Source: Arion vulgaris
Taxonomy: Eukaryota; Mollusca; Gastropoda; Stylommatophora; Arionidae
Assembly: GCA_020796225.1 (NCBI GenBank)
Contig: CM036760.1
Span: 3,962,501-4,026,500 of the forward strand
DNA length: 64,000 nucleotides
Direction: 5' to 3'
Shown in pieces: positions 22,676 to 33,159 of this stretch (position 1 is its first letter; every line of letters starts with the position of its first letter). The notes under the pieces are model-generated. The model ran no database searches. It was given only the letters and a program-made list of their open reading frames with translations, and had not been told where the DNA came from. The translations under genes and the position numbers were made by a program.

Positions 22676-22934
22676 TAAGTCATGTTTGAATGAAGTGAAA
22701 ACTGGAATCCTTAACAACTAACTTGTGTTACTTACAAAATAATGAAAGCAAGTCAAAGACATGAATTCCTAGTGAGCATTTTCTTCTGCAAATGGAAGAA
22801 TAACTAACGAAATCCAACATAGATGTTGCAATAAAGCAAATATTCTAGGGAAAATAGTACCAATTATGAAATGTAAACATGTCTTATGGGGAACTAAAAG
22901 AGCAATGTACAACACAATCTTTCTCCCCACATTA

Positions 22935-23295
22935 TGTTTCAGTAACAAACCTGGACGCTGACATCAAATGATATAAGAAAACTAGTCACAACAGAGATGA
23001 AGTGTCTACGCAGAATGCTGGGAGTAACAAGAAGAGATCGGCTTAGAACTAAAGACAACAGAAAAAAAGGAGGTACAACGTCAGTACTCATTGTTGGGCC
23101 ACATAAGCAGACTACCAACAGACAGTGTACTTTAAAGAGCAATGTTGCTCCGATATAATGGATACAAAACAAAGGCGACCACGAAAAGATGGACCTCAGA
23201 GATAACAGAGAGCAACAAATACACTGTTTATGAAGCGCACACAAGGGCTCGTTCTGTATATCTCTTCTTATCCTGACACTGTGAGGTAATACAGT
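22935..23295 (+). pseudogene. RTE-type LINE C-terminal relic
   Basis: Sense blocks ATGAAGTGTCTACGCAGAAT (MKCLRRM-like), GGGCCACATAAGCAGACTAC (GHISRL-like) and ATTGCTCCGATATAATGG-like match the family at 13.37 kb. Stops and frameshifts throughout; the 134-aa frame on the other strand is a shadow. Confidence 0.65.
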
Positions 23296-23339
23296 AATGG
23301 AAAACAGAAGAAAGAAAGAAACTTTGACATTAACAACTT

Positions 23340-23560
23340 TCACAAGACATCACTAATTCAAAATACATAACAAACATTCACATTGCATACAAACCTTCAC
23401 AATAGATACACAAATTCACAACACATACAAAAGTTCAGAATACATAGAATCTGTTACAACACATATGTACATTCACAAATCATACAAAAGTGCATACCCT
23501 GTACACATACAAACAGTATGCAAACTTATAATAGGTAATCAAGCTCGCAACACATAGGTA
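23340..23560. repeat. Degenerate ACAAAC/CATTCACA minisatellite
   Basis: About 25-bp irregular units of ACATACAAA-CTTCACAA type. Strongly A/C-rich on the plus strand. Confidence 0.6.
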
Positions 23561-23599
23561 TATTATTTTTATTATTTTGGGGTGGGGAGGGTGTGGGGT

Positions 23600-23805
23600 G
23601 GGGGTTCCCGATTCAGAAGCACGGAAGTTTTCAGCTTTCGGCTCGGTGCCATGGACATCGTAATACTTCGTTTCGGTACCAAGAACACCGCAAATTTGAA
23701 AAACCTGTGGCTTTTCTGCCAGCCCGCGGATTTGAACAGCACTTTCTGGGGGCTTGTCACCCGTCATCCAACGCGCTACGAACATGCTGGGCAGGCGGAC
23801 ACACA
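23600..23805 (-). mobile_element. SINE-C copy behind a G-rich run
   Basis: On the minus strand: CATGTTCGTAGCGCGTTGG, then CTGGCAGAAAAGCCACAGG, CCGAGCCGAAAGCTGAAAAC, CGTGCTTCTGAATCGGG. The usual A tail is replaced by GGGGTGGGGAGGGTGTGGGG (plus strand, 23,579-23,598). Confidence 0.8.
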
Positions 23806-23870
23806 TACATATATAAAGATAGCTACTAGATTCATACATGCATAAATAGAACAGATAAATACAATCACAA

Positions 23871-24290
23871 CAGTTACCAGTACCCACACAGATCACACAC
23901 AAACTACCACACAACAGTTACCAGTACCCACACAGATCACACACAAACTACCACACAACAGTTACCAGTACCCACACAGATCACACACAAACTACCACAC
24001 AACAGTTACCAGTACCCACACAGATCACACACAAACTACCACACAACAGTTACCAGTACCCACACAGATCACACACAAACTACCACACAACAGTTACCAG
24101 TATACACACAGATCACACACAAACCACCCCACATCAGTTACCAGTACACACACAAACCGCTACACAGCAGTTACTAGTACTCACACATGTCCCCACACAG
24201 CAGTTACAAGTACACACACAAACTACCACACAACAGTTAACAGTGCCCACACAGATCCCACACAAATCACCACATAACACATAATAGTAC
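23871..24290. repeat. 44-bp tandem repeat, about 9 copies
   Basis: CAGTTACCAGTACCCACACA-type units repeat every 44 bp (23,871, 23,915 and on). The first five are nearly identical and the rightmost decay. Same period as the 7.2-kb satellite and the 22.5-kb array but unrelated sequence. Confidence 0.9.
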
Positions 24291-24297
24291 CCCCACA

Positions 24298-24405
24298 GAT
24301 GTGCAACTCTCTCTGCAGAAGCTGTGCCATCTTCGCCGACAGAGACGGAGCCATATAGGGATAAATGGTGCAATAAAGGCAATCTTTCCTCTTCAGACCC
24401 TGGTA
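24298..24405 (+). mobile_element. SINE-A 3' fragment
   Basis: Contains GAGACGGAGCCATATAGGG, GGTGCAATAAAGGCAATC and TCAGACCCTGG, the end of the SINE-A body. Head and middle absent. Confidence 0.65.
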
Positions 24406-24935
24406 GACAAACACACACACACACACACCCACAAAGCACAAGAAAGCAACCACACAGTAACCACAAACATCCATCAATACAAGACATACAGACATCGTTT
24501 CAACATATAATAACATCGACACAACACATATAGACATCTACACAACTCATACAAACTTAGAAACAACATATACGACCATCGATCCAATACATATAAACAT
24601 CGATAAAACGCGTATAGACATCGACACAGCATACATATAGACATCGTCACAACACATAAAAACATCGTTACAACACATACACACATCAACACAACAATAT
24701 AAGCATCAACACAACACATGTAGACGTCGACACAACATATACACACATCAACACACTACATACACACATCAGCACAATACATACACACATCAACACAACA
24801 CATGTAGACGTCGACACAACACATACGCACATCAACACAACACATACATACAACACAACACATACACACAATACAACACATGCACACATCAACACAACAC
24901 ATACACACACAACACATACACACATAGACACTACT
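24405..24935. repeat. (CA)n followed by ACATAC/CAACAC minisatellite
   Basis: A pure CA run (24,408-24,427) then about 500 bp of CATCAACACAACACATACA-like units of irregular length. Cys/Val-rich frames on the minus strand are by-products. Confidence 0.85.
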
Positions 24936-24949
24936 ATCAACAACGCGTT

Positions 24950-25145
24950 TAGATTCGACGAATCTTATCCCTCTAATTCACGCTCATTTCATTCAAAGGA
25001 GAACACTATTTGGCCGACCTAAAATGGGGCGCAGACCTGAAACACAGGCGTTAATTTCTGCGCGATCTGCGTCTGGCATCTGTCATTTATGGACGGCCGA
25101 GAGCTTTAAACTAGAAACGAGTCGTTTTGTTTCGCGTCGATTTTA
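24950..25145. other. Non-repetitive CpG-containing block
   Basis: Fourteen or so CpGs in under 200 bp (CTGCGCGATCTGCGTCTGG, GACGGCCGAG, TTTCGCGTCGA), sandwiched between a minisatellite and a SINE-B. No reading frame of note. It could be a conserved non-coding element or a relic. Confidence 0.35.
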
Positions 25146-25254
25146 ATTTAAACCACCCACCCCTCATCTCCCACCTACCAGTTAAAAAAAAAATCCTTTT
25201 ACTATTCCACTTGTTTCGTTTCTTCATTTTTTCTGTATTTAAGTATTCAATGTT

Positions 25255-25774
25255 TTATTCTGGTGTGTTTCTTTCACTCTGTGACGTAGAGGCTAGGTGC
25301 TAGTCTCTAGTGCCAAATGTTCCAGGTTCGCTCCCTCGTAGAGCCATAGGTATATTTTTCATGAGATCCCTAATCTCAGTGTAATTAAGATCGAGTTCCT
25401 AGTCCTATCGGAGACGGACGATAAAACGTAGGTACCGTTTTCAATTTGAACAAATAAAAAAAACCCTCGCTGTTCAAAATCGAGAAGAGCAGGTTGGAAA
25501 GCCGCTGCCTGGGCTAAATTCATTAACTCCGAGTGGACCAGGGTAAAAACCATTAGAGAGTAAAAACGTACCTTAGTGTGGCTCCTGGTCCACACGGAGT
25601 TAAAGAAAACTAAAAATAAAATTTCTCCAAAATATCTTTGCACTCTTAAAAATGACATTGGGCACCCTCGCCTGTGCTACGGAGTTCGTGCACTGCAGCT
25701 GAGATCTTCATGTGCAAGAAAGAGAACGGCGCACACATGCTTACTGATTACTGAATTGCAATGATGATGCTCCT

Positions 25775-25829
<55 letters not shown>

Positions 25830-25830
25830 T
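25255..25830 (+). mobile_element. SINE-B copy, full length, carrying a nested MITE
   Basis: Head GACGTAGAGGCTAGGTGC with box B GGTTCGCTCCC (25,325-25,335). Body blocks AGTCCTATCGGAGACGGACG, GATAAAACGTAGG, CCTCGCTGTTCAAAATCGAG, GCAGGTTGGAAAGCCGCTGC, CCCTCGCCTGTGCTACGGAG, GATCTTCATGTGCAAGAAAG. It ends in a long (TCAA)n tail (25,775-25,829). Flanking TTCAATGTT at 25,246-25,254 and 25,831-25,839 is a 9-bp duplication. Confidence 0.9.
25527..25599. mobile_element. 73-bp MITE with TTAA target duplication
   Basis: Terminal inverted repeats CTCCGAGTGGACCAGG (25,527-25,542) and CCTGGTCCACACGGAG (25,584-25,599) match in 15 of 16 positions. TTAA flanks both sides (25,523-25,526 and 25,600-25,603). The SINE-B copy at 22.3 kb lacks the insert at the same point. 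TTAA duplication is typical of piggyBac-type transposition. Confidence 0.8.
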
Positions 25831-26434
25831 TTCAATGTTGATTGTGTATTTGTTGTGTATTTCTCTTGAAATGGATGAGTCAACATATAACATTTGAAAT
25901 AAAATGTTCAAGAAAGAAACTTGATAAAGATTGTTTCTGGAACACCTCAAATTTAAAAAAAAAATGAAACATGTATTATAGAAGAGCATGATTGAAAGAA
26001 ATGGCCTTGACAAATTTATTATGTATTAGAGGGGCGTAGCTCCAGGCCATGATGCATATTGCAAGCAGATAAGATCTTCTGGTGAACATTTCACAGACGT
26101 GATTGTTATAAATGAAGGTCAGATACGATTAAAGAAGACACACTTTACGACACATTCGTCTAAGATCTGACAGAAAATGGAGAGAAAACGAGAGAGAGAA
26201 AGAGAGAGAGCGCCAGGCTTGAGGCTATGAAATAGCAAGGAAAACAAAAATAACTCAAAATTGTTATTTTATTGAAATGACGTCATCATGTTTTGTGAAA
26301 ATTATTTTTCAAGGAGATAAATGTCAAAGTGTATGTGATTTATTGATACGTGTTATCATCAACCATCATGACGAGCCGTATACACATACCACCTGTTTGT
26401 TTATGTTTCATTATGGGGGAAATATTTAAGTCGA

Positions 26435-26725
26435 CGTCAATCAATCAAGTGCCATGCCTGCCGGCGTAGGCGATCATGTCTCTCCACAACACTCTCCCTA
26501 GTGTAGTTAATCAGTTCTGAAGTCGATCTTTTGTCCAACGACGATATAAGAAAGAGAGAGTACGCCTGAGGGGCAGAGTGAGGAGTGTGTTTAACCGGCG
26601 AGACACAGGAACCACCAGTATACATACATTTCGACATCTTTCGTGGAGACTGTGCACACATTGATTCATACGAAGTGCTATGATGTCGGTTTAATAAATA
26701 ATAACCAAACGTTAGTAACCAATAA
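26435..26725 (+). pseudogene. RTE 3' terminus (minus) joined to RNH-LINE 3' end (plus)
   Basis: 26,440-26,530 is a minus-strand copy of the CATGATCGCCTACGCCAG-type LINE terminus. 26,565-26,725 is plus-strand RNH-LINE (LRGRVRSVFNRRDTGTTS), ending with the same TAACCAA-type tail as 3,910-3,936. Both are heavily truncated. Confidence 0.6.
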
Positions 26726-26989
26726 CAAATGTCGGGTATAGAAAGAAGAAAGAGGCGTTTTTAAGTTGAAAAAACATGTATCTGAAGAGTTTTTAGCTCC
26801 ATATGTAGCAAAGAAACATACACTTAACATATATACAACTCTAATTTCCCCCTACAAGATCATTTTATTTTTAATGTCTGTTGGCCAATATGACGTTACA
26901 GAAGACTCCTCCGTATATCATGGACAGAGGAGAGAACAAATAGATCTATCCAAAAGTATCTCAGAATCAAAGAAAACTCGCTGATGCTA

Positions 26990-27320
26990 CAAGTCATCAT
27001 CATCATGAAGTAGCTTGTCCCTTTCGGAACTTGGCTGCCATGATATAGCAGTCCTGAAAAACTCTCTGTTCTGTGTAAGTTGTCAGGCATCAACAGCAGT
27101 CACTCTCAGATTGTCAATGACAACTTGCACCCATCGTCTTCTAGGTCTTCTCTCAATTCTTCTTCCAGCACATTCCCTCCAAAATTATTTTCTTTAGGCC
27201 CTCACGTCGTTTGATGTGTCCGAAATATTTAATTTTCCTTGTTTTTATGCTCTTTAATAGCAACTCTCTTTAGTATCAAGTTGTTGCATAACAGAAGCGT
27301 TTGTTATTTTCTTTGTTTGC
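26990..27320 (-). pseudogene. RTE-type LINE C-terminal relic
   Basis: Minus-strand counterpart of 47.27-47.72 kb: blocks GATGATGATGA (Asp-rich end), AGAACAGAGAGTTTTTCAGG, GTCATTGACAATCTGAGAGT, AAACGACGTGAGGGCC-like. One copy of the segment that is amplified ten times at 33.34 kb. Confidence 0.7.
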
Positions 27321-27339
27321 ATTTTATTGTAAGTACTCT

Positions 27340-27640
27340 TCTGATGCTACAAGTAAAAATGAGTAAATTGAAGTACCGTGGACATGTAAAGAGATACGAC
27401 TAAACGCTTGAGAAAACTTTCATGGAAAGAAGCATCTCGGGCAAAGAAGAGAAGAGGAAGACGAAGAAGAAGATGGATTCAGGATGTAACATGATTTCAG
27501 CATGAGATTTCTGCAGAGGCATATGAATATCTGGAATATGAGAGACATTTCGAAGGACTATTAGAGTGGCAAAGTTCTGCTCAGGACAAGCAATTTTATG
27601 ATGGCCAACAAACCCTGATATAATCACTAAAAGACAAAGT
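27340..27640 (+). pseudogene. RTE-type LINE C-terminal relic
   Basis: Sense pieces KLKYRGHVKRYD-like, EKTFMERSI and KKRRGRRRRRWIQDVT resemble the tail at 10.29 kb. Frame lost at several points. Confidence 0.6.
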
Positions 27641-27694
27641 CTTATGTTGAAAGCGCAGGTTTTAGCTTTAAGAGTCACTCAGAAAACAAATACG

Positions 27695-27900
27695 CAATTA
27701 TTGATTGATTGAGTGATTGATTGTTTTGATAGGATCATCTTCAGTGCACTTTGATCAATAGCCCTGTGTGTTTTGATCTCTTTCTTACACAAGAACATTT
27801 CAGACACAGTACGCGAACTCCAGTGCACCGATGAGGGTAATTTCGAAAATGATGAAATTGTTGAAGAATTTTATTTTGCTCTGGCAGTGTAGTTACAACC
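27695..27900 (-). mobile_element. SINE-B tail and 3' body
   Basis: GATTGATTGAGTGATTGATTG tail region, then GATCATCTTCAGTGCACTTTG, GATCTCTTTCTTACACAAG, and GAATTTTATTTTGCT. Head absent. Confidence 0.75.
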
Positions 27901-27954
27901 TACTCCAATAGATTTGCAATATATACAGGAGGTAGGAGAGCTAATTCCTGTCCT

Positions 27955-28240
27955 CAGGTTTGGAACATCAAGTGTTGGATTGAACCCCAAGCCTCTGTGG
28001 TCGGAGTCGATATGAGGAACATCAATTGTTGAACTGAACCCCCAAGCTCTCTGTGGTCGGAGTCGATATGAGGAACATCAATTGTTGAACTGAACCCCCA
28101 AGCTCTCTGTGGTCGGAGTCGATATGAGGAACATCAATTGTTGAACTGAACCCCCAAGCTCTCTGTGGTCGGAGTCGATATGAGGAACATCAATTGTTGA
28201 ACTGAACCCCCAAGCTCTCTGTGGTCGGAGTCGATGAGGA
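27955..28240. repeat. 56-bp tandem repeat, about 5 copies
   Basis: GAGGAACATCAATTGTTGAA blocks lie 56 bp apart. The reverse complement of each unit contains a box B-like GGGTTCAGTTC (GGGTTCAATCC in the outermost), so the unit may derive from a tRNA-like SINE head. Confidence 0.85.
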
Positions 28241-28256
28241 ACGCACTATGCATTAT

Positions 28257-28543
28257 TCTTTTACTTCGAACACATTATATCGACCACTTCATAACCACTC
28301 TGTGTGATTTGTATGTGATCTGAGTCTAAGAGCGAGTGTACGTTGTGCAAGTTATGCTCCTACAAGTAGGCCAGACAATTCGAGTTCTGCGATGATTTAT
28401 TTACTAGGTAGCTTCCTGGGTCCTACATCAGTTACGATATTACTAGGGTAGCTTCCCTGGGTCCTACATCAGTTACGATATACCTTGTAGGTCGCAGTGG
28501 TGCTATTCTTTGCTTCCCTTACGGATCCCAACACCACATGGGA
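28257..28543 (-). mobile_element. SINE-E copy with 10-bp TSD
   Basis: Flanked by TATGCATTAT at 28,247-28,256 and 28,544-28,553. An internal 50-bp duplication (ACTAGG-GTAGCTTCC-TGGGTCC, twice, 28,402-28,478) distinguishes this copy. Confidence 0.9.
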
Positions 28544-28567
28544 TATGCATTATGCTAACACGTTCCA

Positions 28568-28937
28568 TATAAATAAATAATAATTCCTCTCGTACCGTTA
28601 TACGTTACATAGGGCCTGCAAGTAATTTCTCCATACCGCTTTATCCTGGGCAACTCGCTCAATCTCCTCCGAGACCGATATTTCCTGCCTCTCTCAGCAA
28701 AGTTCGTTTCAGGGTCTCCTTAGGTCGTCCTCTCTTTCTTGAACCCTTTGCATCCCACTTCAATGCCTGCTTTGATATTCGTTGATCATTTCTCCTCAAG
28801 GTGTGTCCAACATATCTCCATCTTATCTTTCTTATAACATTTGTCACTGGTGGTTGACCAGAGATGTTTCTAATTTCATCACTTCTCCTGAATTCGTTCC
28901 ATTTTATATTCATTATTTTTCGCAGACATCTATTTTC
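28568..28937 (-). mobile_element. RTE-1 copy, 5'-truncated
   Basis: The minus-strand frame 28,659-28,964 shows ENRCLRKIMNIKW, GQPPVTNVIRKIRWRYVGHT and KGSRKRGRPKETLKRTLLRE. The 3' UTR includes AACGGTACGAGAGGAATTAT. About 90% of the element is missing. The 5' side borders a (TA)n tract. Confidence 0.85.
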
Positions 28938-29059
28938 AATATATATGTATATATATATATACACATAAATTTATATACATACATGTAATTATGCCAAGAA
29001 TGCACCAAAATCTCAACTATAGGAATAGTGTCGTGAAAAAGTGAATAAAAATGACACAA

Positions 29060-29890
29060 AAAAAGAGACATCGTTTAACCCTTTCAGTGAACAACCCATT
29101 GCTATCAGTTTGCCCTAATATGAAAATCTTCACTCGACGTTATGGCTGACAGCGTGCGGCCTCTGCCAACTTGACCAGAATAACTGATTTCCTTGGGGTG
29201 TCGTTCGCCTTACTCGTCAATATCAATATCTCTATAGCAGTTTTTCATGATCACGCGCCCATCTTGTCATTACTGCCCAGATATGGCGTGGATTATTCTG
29301 GAGTTACCGCCAAACTCCGTTTAATGCGGTGTTATACGTTGAGCTCCGGCCAGTTCCTTTCTAGAAAAGGTTGAACCTTAATGCCTGGTAATGCTGGCTC
29401 ACGTTCGCTAACGAGATGACTGGATTCATAAAGACGAATATAGCATGCGTGAGTGCGGCTCAGAGTATGAGCATGGTTATAATTATTGAGAAGACAAGGG
29501 GAGAATGTTGTTGAATGAAAAGAATATGATTACAAAGGGCATCAAATCAGAGAGGTCGGTGTGTGCTGAAGTTTCTACTGTTATTTATGATATGCGTGCG
29601 GTTTTATAAACGTTTTAGTATCCTTTCTTCACGATTGTTGTCTAAACAAAACAAAATAACACTTAACGATTGTTCAAACAAAGAGGGATTCTAACCAATA
29701 CTTTCTGTGTTTGTCTGTCCATATTTAATGAAGACCTTCTGGTCGACACGTCGAATAGTAGTTTTTGTTTGTTCACTTACCACACAGTCAATTTTAGAGA
29801 CAACTTTGTTAGAGTGACTGTGTAATTACTTTGACTCGCTGTCCCTTTTAGCTAAGCATGAGGGGCAGAGCTAATATGAGAGCGCCATAA
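29060..29890. other. Low-repeat interval, possible pLTR trace
   Basis: No SINE or LINE recognised. GAAGACCTTCTGGTCGACACG near 29,731 weakly resembles the hammerhead-like pLTR core. The ORF at 29,171-29,374 has no motif. Confidence 0.4.
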
Positions 29891-29929
29891 GCGTGCATGT
29901 ATTTTCAACTTTTGTTCATTTGTGTTCAT

Positions 29930-30069
29930 CTAACTATTTATCCATCTATTCATCTATCCGTCTGTCGTCTGCTCGTCTGTCAGTATGCCTGTCTGCATGT
30001 CTGTCAGTATGCCCGTCTGTCTGTCTATTTATCTGTTTATTTATCTATCTGTCTGTCTTTATATATGTC
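29930..30069. repeat. TCTG/TATC tetranucleotide microsatellite
   Basis: Imperfect CATCTATC, GTCTGTCT and TTATCTAT runs immediately upstream of a SINE-A. Confidence 0.9.
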
Positions 30070-30070
30070 T

Positions 30071-30330
30071 GGGAGTCTCTGTGGCTAAGTGGTTAAACCA
30101 TTGTCTTGCTTTTCGAAGGTCCTAGGTTCGAATCGGGACCACATCGTTCTTTTAAAGGAGCCTTTTTCAAGAGACCCTTAGGATTGATGCCGCTGGAGCT
30201 ACGGAGTTTATCATTTGTGCATGTAATACTTTCTGCATATGGCGTGCGATTTCCGGAAAGGGACCGAGCCACTTGAGGCAATACCCGGTGCAAATAAGTA
30301 AATCCTTTGTCTTTAGACCCTTTAGAATAT
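30071..30330 (+). mobile_element. SINE-A copy
   Basis: Box A TGGCTAAGTGG (30,082-30,092) and box B GGTTCGAATCG (30,125-30,135). Body AAGAGACCCTTAGGATTGATG, GGAGCTACGGAG, GGGACCGAGCCACTTG. First of four consecutive SINEs. Confidence 0.9.
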
Positions 30331-30344
30331 ATATCAACTAGTAT

Positions 30345-30548
30345 GCCCTTCTGCCCAGCGTGTTCGTAGCGCGTTGGACTACCGGTGACTATCCCTCTGT
30401 GTGTGTGGGTTCAATTCCGCGGGATGGCAGAAAAAGCCACAGATTCCCCAGATTTACAGTGTTAGTGGGACCGAACCGAAGGGTTACGATGTCCATGGCA
30501 CCGAGCCGAAGAGCTGAAAAAGCTCAAGTGCTTCTGGATCGGAAAAAA
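30345..30548 (+). mobile_element. SINE-C copy with perfect 14-bp TSD
   Basis: Flanked by ATATCAACTAGTAT at 30,331-30,344 and 30,549-30,562. Box A TAGCGCGTTGG, box B GGTTCAATTCC, short A tail. This copy defines the ends of the SINE-C family. Confidence 0.95.
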
Positions 30549-30603
30549 ATATCAACTAGTATATGAAGTCTCCGTACAGGACAATGTCAATTACTAGCAT
30601 ATC

Positions 30604-30856
30604 CGCCGAGTGGTTACCGGGCCCAAATTTGGGGTGTAAAGAATAGAACCACTGTTACCTTCCACGCATGTCGTAAGAGGCGAGTAAGGAGGTTTAGCTG
30701 AAATCGGATGCATGTGTCCTAAACGTGTAGAAGTCTTATGCGTTTAGGGCCTACCAAACCAATGTGCAACGTATACACGTTCTTGGTAAAGATCAAACAT
30801 ATCACAAGAGTGATTAAAATTGGTCGTAAAGAACGAACGAGAAGAAGAAGAAGAAG
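30604..30856 (+). mobile_element. SINE-F copy with perfect 11-bp TSD
   Basis: Flanked by ACTAGCATATC at 30,593-30,603 and 30,857-30,867. Starts CGCCGAGTGGTTACCGGGCC, a tRNA-like start. Core GCATGTCGTAAGAGGCGAG is shared with SINE-E. Ends in (GAA)n. Confidence 0.92.
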
Positions 30857-30966
30857 ACTAGCATATCTTCACAGAATGAAAAATGTTGAAAGTTATCAAT
30901 GAACATGTCAGAAGGGACTCCAGAACCTATTCTGCAAACGTAGATATCTCATCATTGACTTGATAT

Positions 30967-31238
30967 CTTTCTTCTTCTTCTTCTTCTTCTTCCAACGTAT
31001 CATATCGATCACTTGTTAACTACTCTGTGAGATTTGTATGTTATCTGAGCCTAGAAACGATTGCACGTTGTGCCAGTTATGTGCCAACAAGTAGGTCAGC
31101 ACATCCGATTTCTACGATGCTTTTTATTTACTAGTGTAGCTTCCTAGGTTCTACATCGGCCGTCTCTTACGACATGCATTGTTGGTCGCAGTGGTACTAT
31201 TCTTTGTTTCCCTTATGGGCACCGGCACCACACGTGCG
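30967..31238 (-). mobile_element. SINE-E copy with 13-bp TSD
   Basis: Flanked by ATTGACTTGATAT (30,954-30,966) and ATTGACTTGAGAT (31,239-31,251), 12 of 13 matching. Tail reads as TTC repeats; the 5' end is CGCACGTGTGGTGCCGGTGC on the minus strand. This defines SINE-E ends. Confidence 0.92.
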
Positions 31239-31658
31239 ATTGACTTGAGATAACAGTCCTAGTCCAATGAGACTAAATTTGAAGAACAAATTGTAAGTTA
31301 CTAATATTGACCTCTCGCTGATTATTGAATTTACAAACAAATCTCAAGTTGCTTTTTCGATTTCTGAGCTTACGAAAATTATCGCAGGAAAAGCAGAAGA
31401 AGAAAACACTATATATATATTTGAAATCTATGGAGGACATGTCATAGAATAGGCCTGATTATTTGTTGTCGTCTACTGTACTTTTCCAGTTTTATATGTT
31501 TTACCAATGATCTTAATATTGTGTGTATCTATGACGTAGAGATAAGATATTAGCATCTTGCTCCAACCGTACTTGGTTCTTGGTCACTCTCATACGTATA
31601 ACATTCAACATATCAACATTCATATCAACATTCTGATACGTATAAAAGAACTGAGAGA

Positions 31659-31662
31659 GATG

Positions 31663-31710
<48 letters not shown>
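31659..31710. repeat. (TA)n microsatellite at a LINE 5' junction
   Basis: About 25 TA units directly before the first recognisable LINE codons. Confidence 0.95.
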
Positions 31711-31712
<2 letters not shown>

Positions 31713-32690
31713 GCTGGTGCTGTTTTCATCCCACTAGATCTGATGGCTCACTCTTAACTTGGTTCGCTTAAGAGCCAAGACAAAAACGACGGAAATTCTT
31801 CTCAAGGACCTCCTTTTCACTGACGATGCTGTCTTAGTCGCCCACAGTGAGACTACACTGCAATGCCTAATCAATAATTTGTCAAAGGCATGCGACCTAT
31901 TTTCTATGACTATAAGTGTCTCCAAAAAAGTTGTATTATGTCAGGAGGTAAGACATCAAATATCACTTTAAATGGTAACCATCTAACACCAGTTCACAAA
32001 TTCTACTATCTTGGGTCCACGGTCACTGCCAGCCTTTCTCGTGATGAAGAAATCAACGCTCGTATAGGAGTGCGGCTACTACATTCGGCAAACTATCAAG
32101 AAGAGCGTGGGACAACACAAAACTGACATTGCAGACGAAGATTCAAAAATATCGAGCTTGTGTAATTAGTTCTTTACTTTATGGCTCAGAAACATGGAAA
32201 GCCTACTCAATACACGAGAGGAGACTTAGCATCTTTCACCTTCGATGTCTCCGCAATATTATGAACATCAGGTAACCAAGATAACCAACTCTGAAGTACT
32301 GCAACATGCAAAACTACCTTCTATCATGGGCATGCTCAGCAGTAGACGACTAAGATGGTTGGGGCATGTGAGAAGAATGGAGACTTGTCGCATACGAAAA
32401 CAAATGTTGTTCTGTGAGCTTTCGGAGGGGAAGAGGCACCAGGGCAGACCGCTACTCAGATATAAAGATGTCTGCAAAGCCTCAATGAAAACATTTTCTA
32501 TAGGTCCCAGGACATGGGAAAAACTAGCTGATGACAGAGTTGTGTGGAAAGCCATATTGCGAAAAGGCGCAGAGACTTTTGAAAAGAGACTTATGCATGA
32601 GCTGAACGACAAGAGAGAAAAGCGAAAACTCATATGTTATCACAGTAAAACACTTGCCAATTGACCGTCTGTAAAGACGAAAAAGGTCAT
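31711..32690 (+). pseudogene. LINE ORF2 fragment: end of RT to C-terminus
   Basis: Frames in order: LLKDLLFTDDAVLVA (the catalytic Tyr/Phe-x-Asp-Asp box with Thr in place of Ala), FYYLGSTVTASLS, then after a frame change LRWLGHVRRMETCRI, EGKRHQGRPLLRYKDVCK and GPRTWEKLADDRVVW. It is a different lineage from RTE-1. Two or more frameshifts, so inactive. It sits between (TA)n tracts. Confidence 0.85.
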
Positions 32691-32699
32691 ATATATATC

Positions 32700-33075
32700 C
32701 TCTCCAAAATGTTGCAGACATTCATCAATAGATGCCTGCGCAGGACACTCCATCTGCGATGGTATGACAGGATCACAAACAGAGAATTGTGGGATAGAGG
32801 GGACAATGGCAGGTGGAACAAGAGATAAGGGGCAGAAAGTTGCGATTGATAGGAGACACACTGAGGAAATCCCTTGTCATCATCACGAAACAGGCTCTCC
32901 GATGGAACCCCCAGAGTAATGGAGGTAAGGGAAGACACAGGAATACATGGAGACGGGATTTGGAGACGAAATGCAAGAAAATGGGGAGAGAGTGGAGAGA
33001 TCTGGAAAAGATGGCCTTGGATAGGTGGGCTTGGATAGTGTAGTTTTCGCACCTATATTGTCCTATGGGCGAAAG
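32700..33075 (+). pseudogene. RTE-type LINE C-terminal fragment
   Basis: Reads MLQTFINRCLRRTLHLRW then, in another frame (32,813-33,043), GRKLRLIGDTLRKS, ITKQALRWNPQ, GRHRNTWRRDLETK and WRDLEKMALDRWAW. This is the RTE tail also seen at the end of the 35.7-38.9-kb element. It ends in (TA)n. Confidence 0.85.
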
Positions 33076-33079
33076 GTGA

Positions 33080-33082
33080 AGA

Positions 33083-33116
<34 letters not shown>

Positions 33117-33150
33117 GGAGGCAGGAGAGAGAGAGAGAGAGAAAGAACAA
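33080..33150. repeat. (TA)n(GA)n microsatellite
   Basis: TA run passing into GAGA with a short interruption. Confidence 0.95.
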
Positions 33151-33159
33151 TTGTGTCTG

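Noticed and set aside
23480..23914. 144-codon Cys-rich ORF resembling a secreted peptide.
   Set aside because: Runs through a SINE-C copy and A/C-rich minisatellite in antisense; composition comes from the repeats.
24134..24943. Several Cys/Val-rich ORFs on the minus strand.
   Set aside because: Generated by ACAC/CATC minisatellite DNA and a SINE-A fragment.
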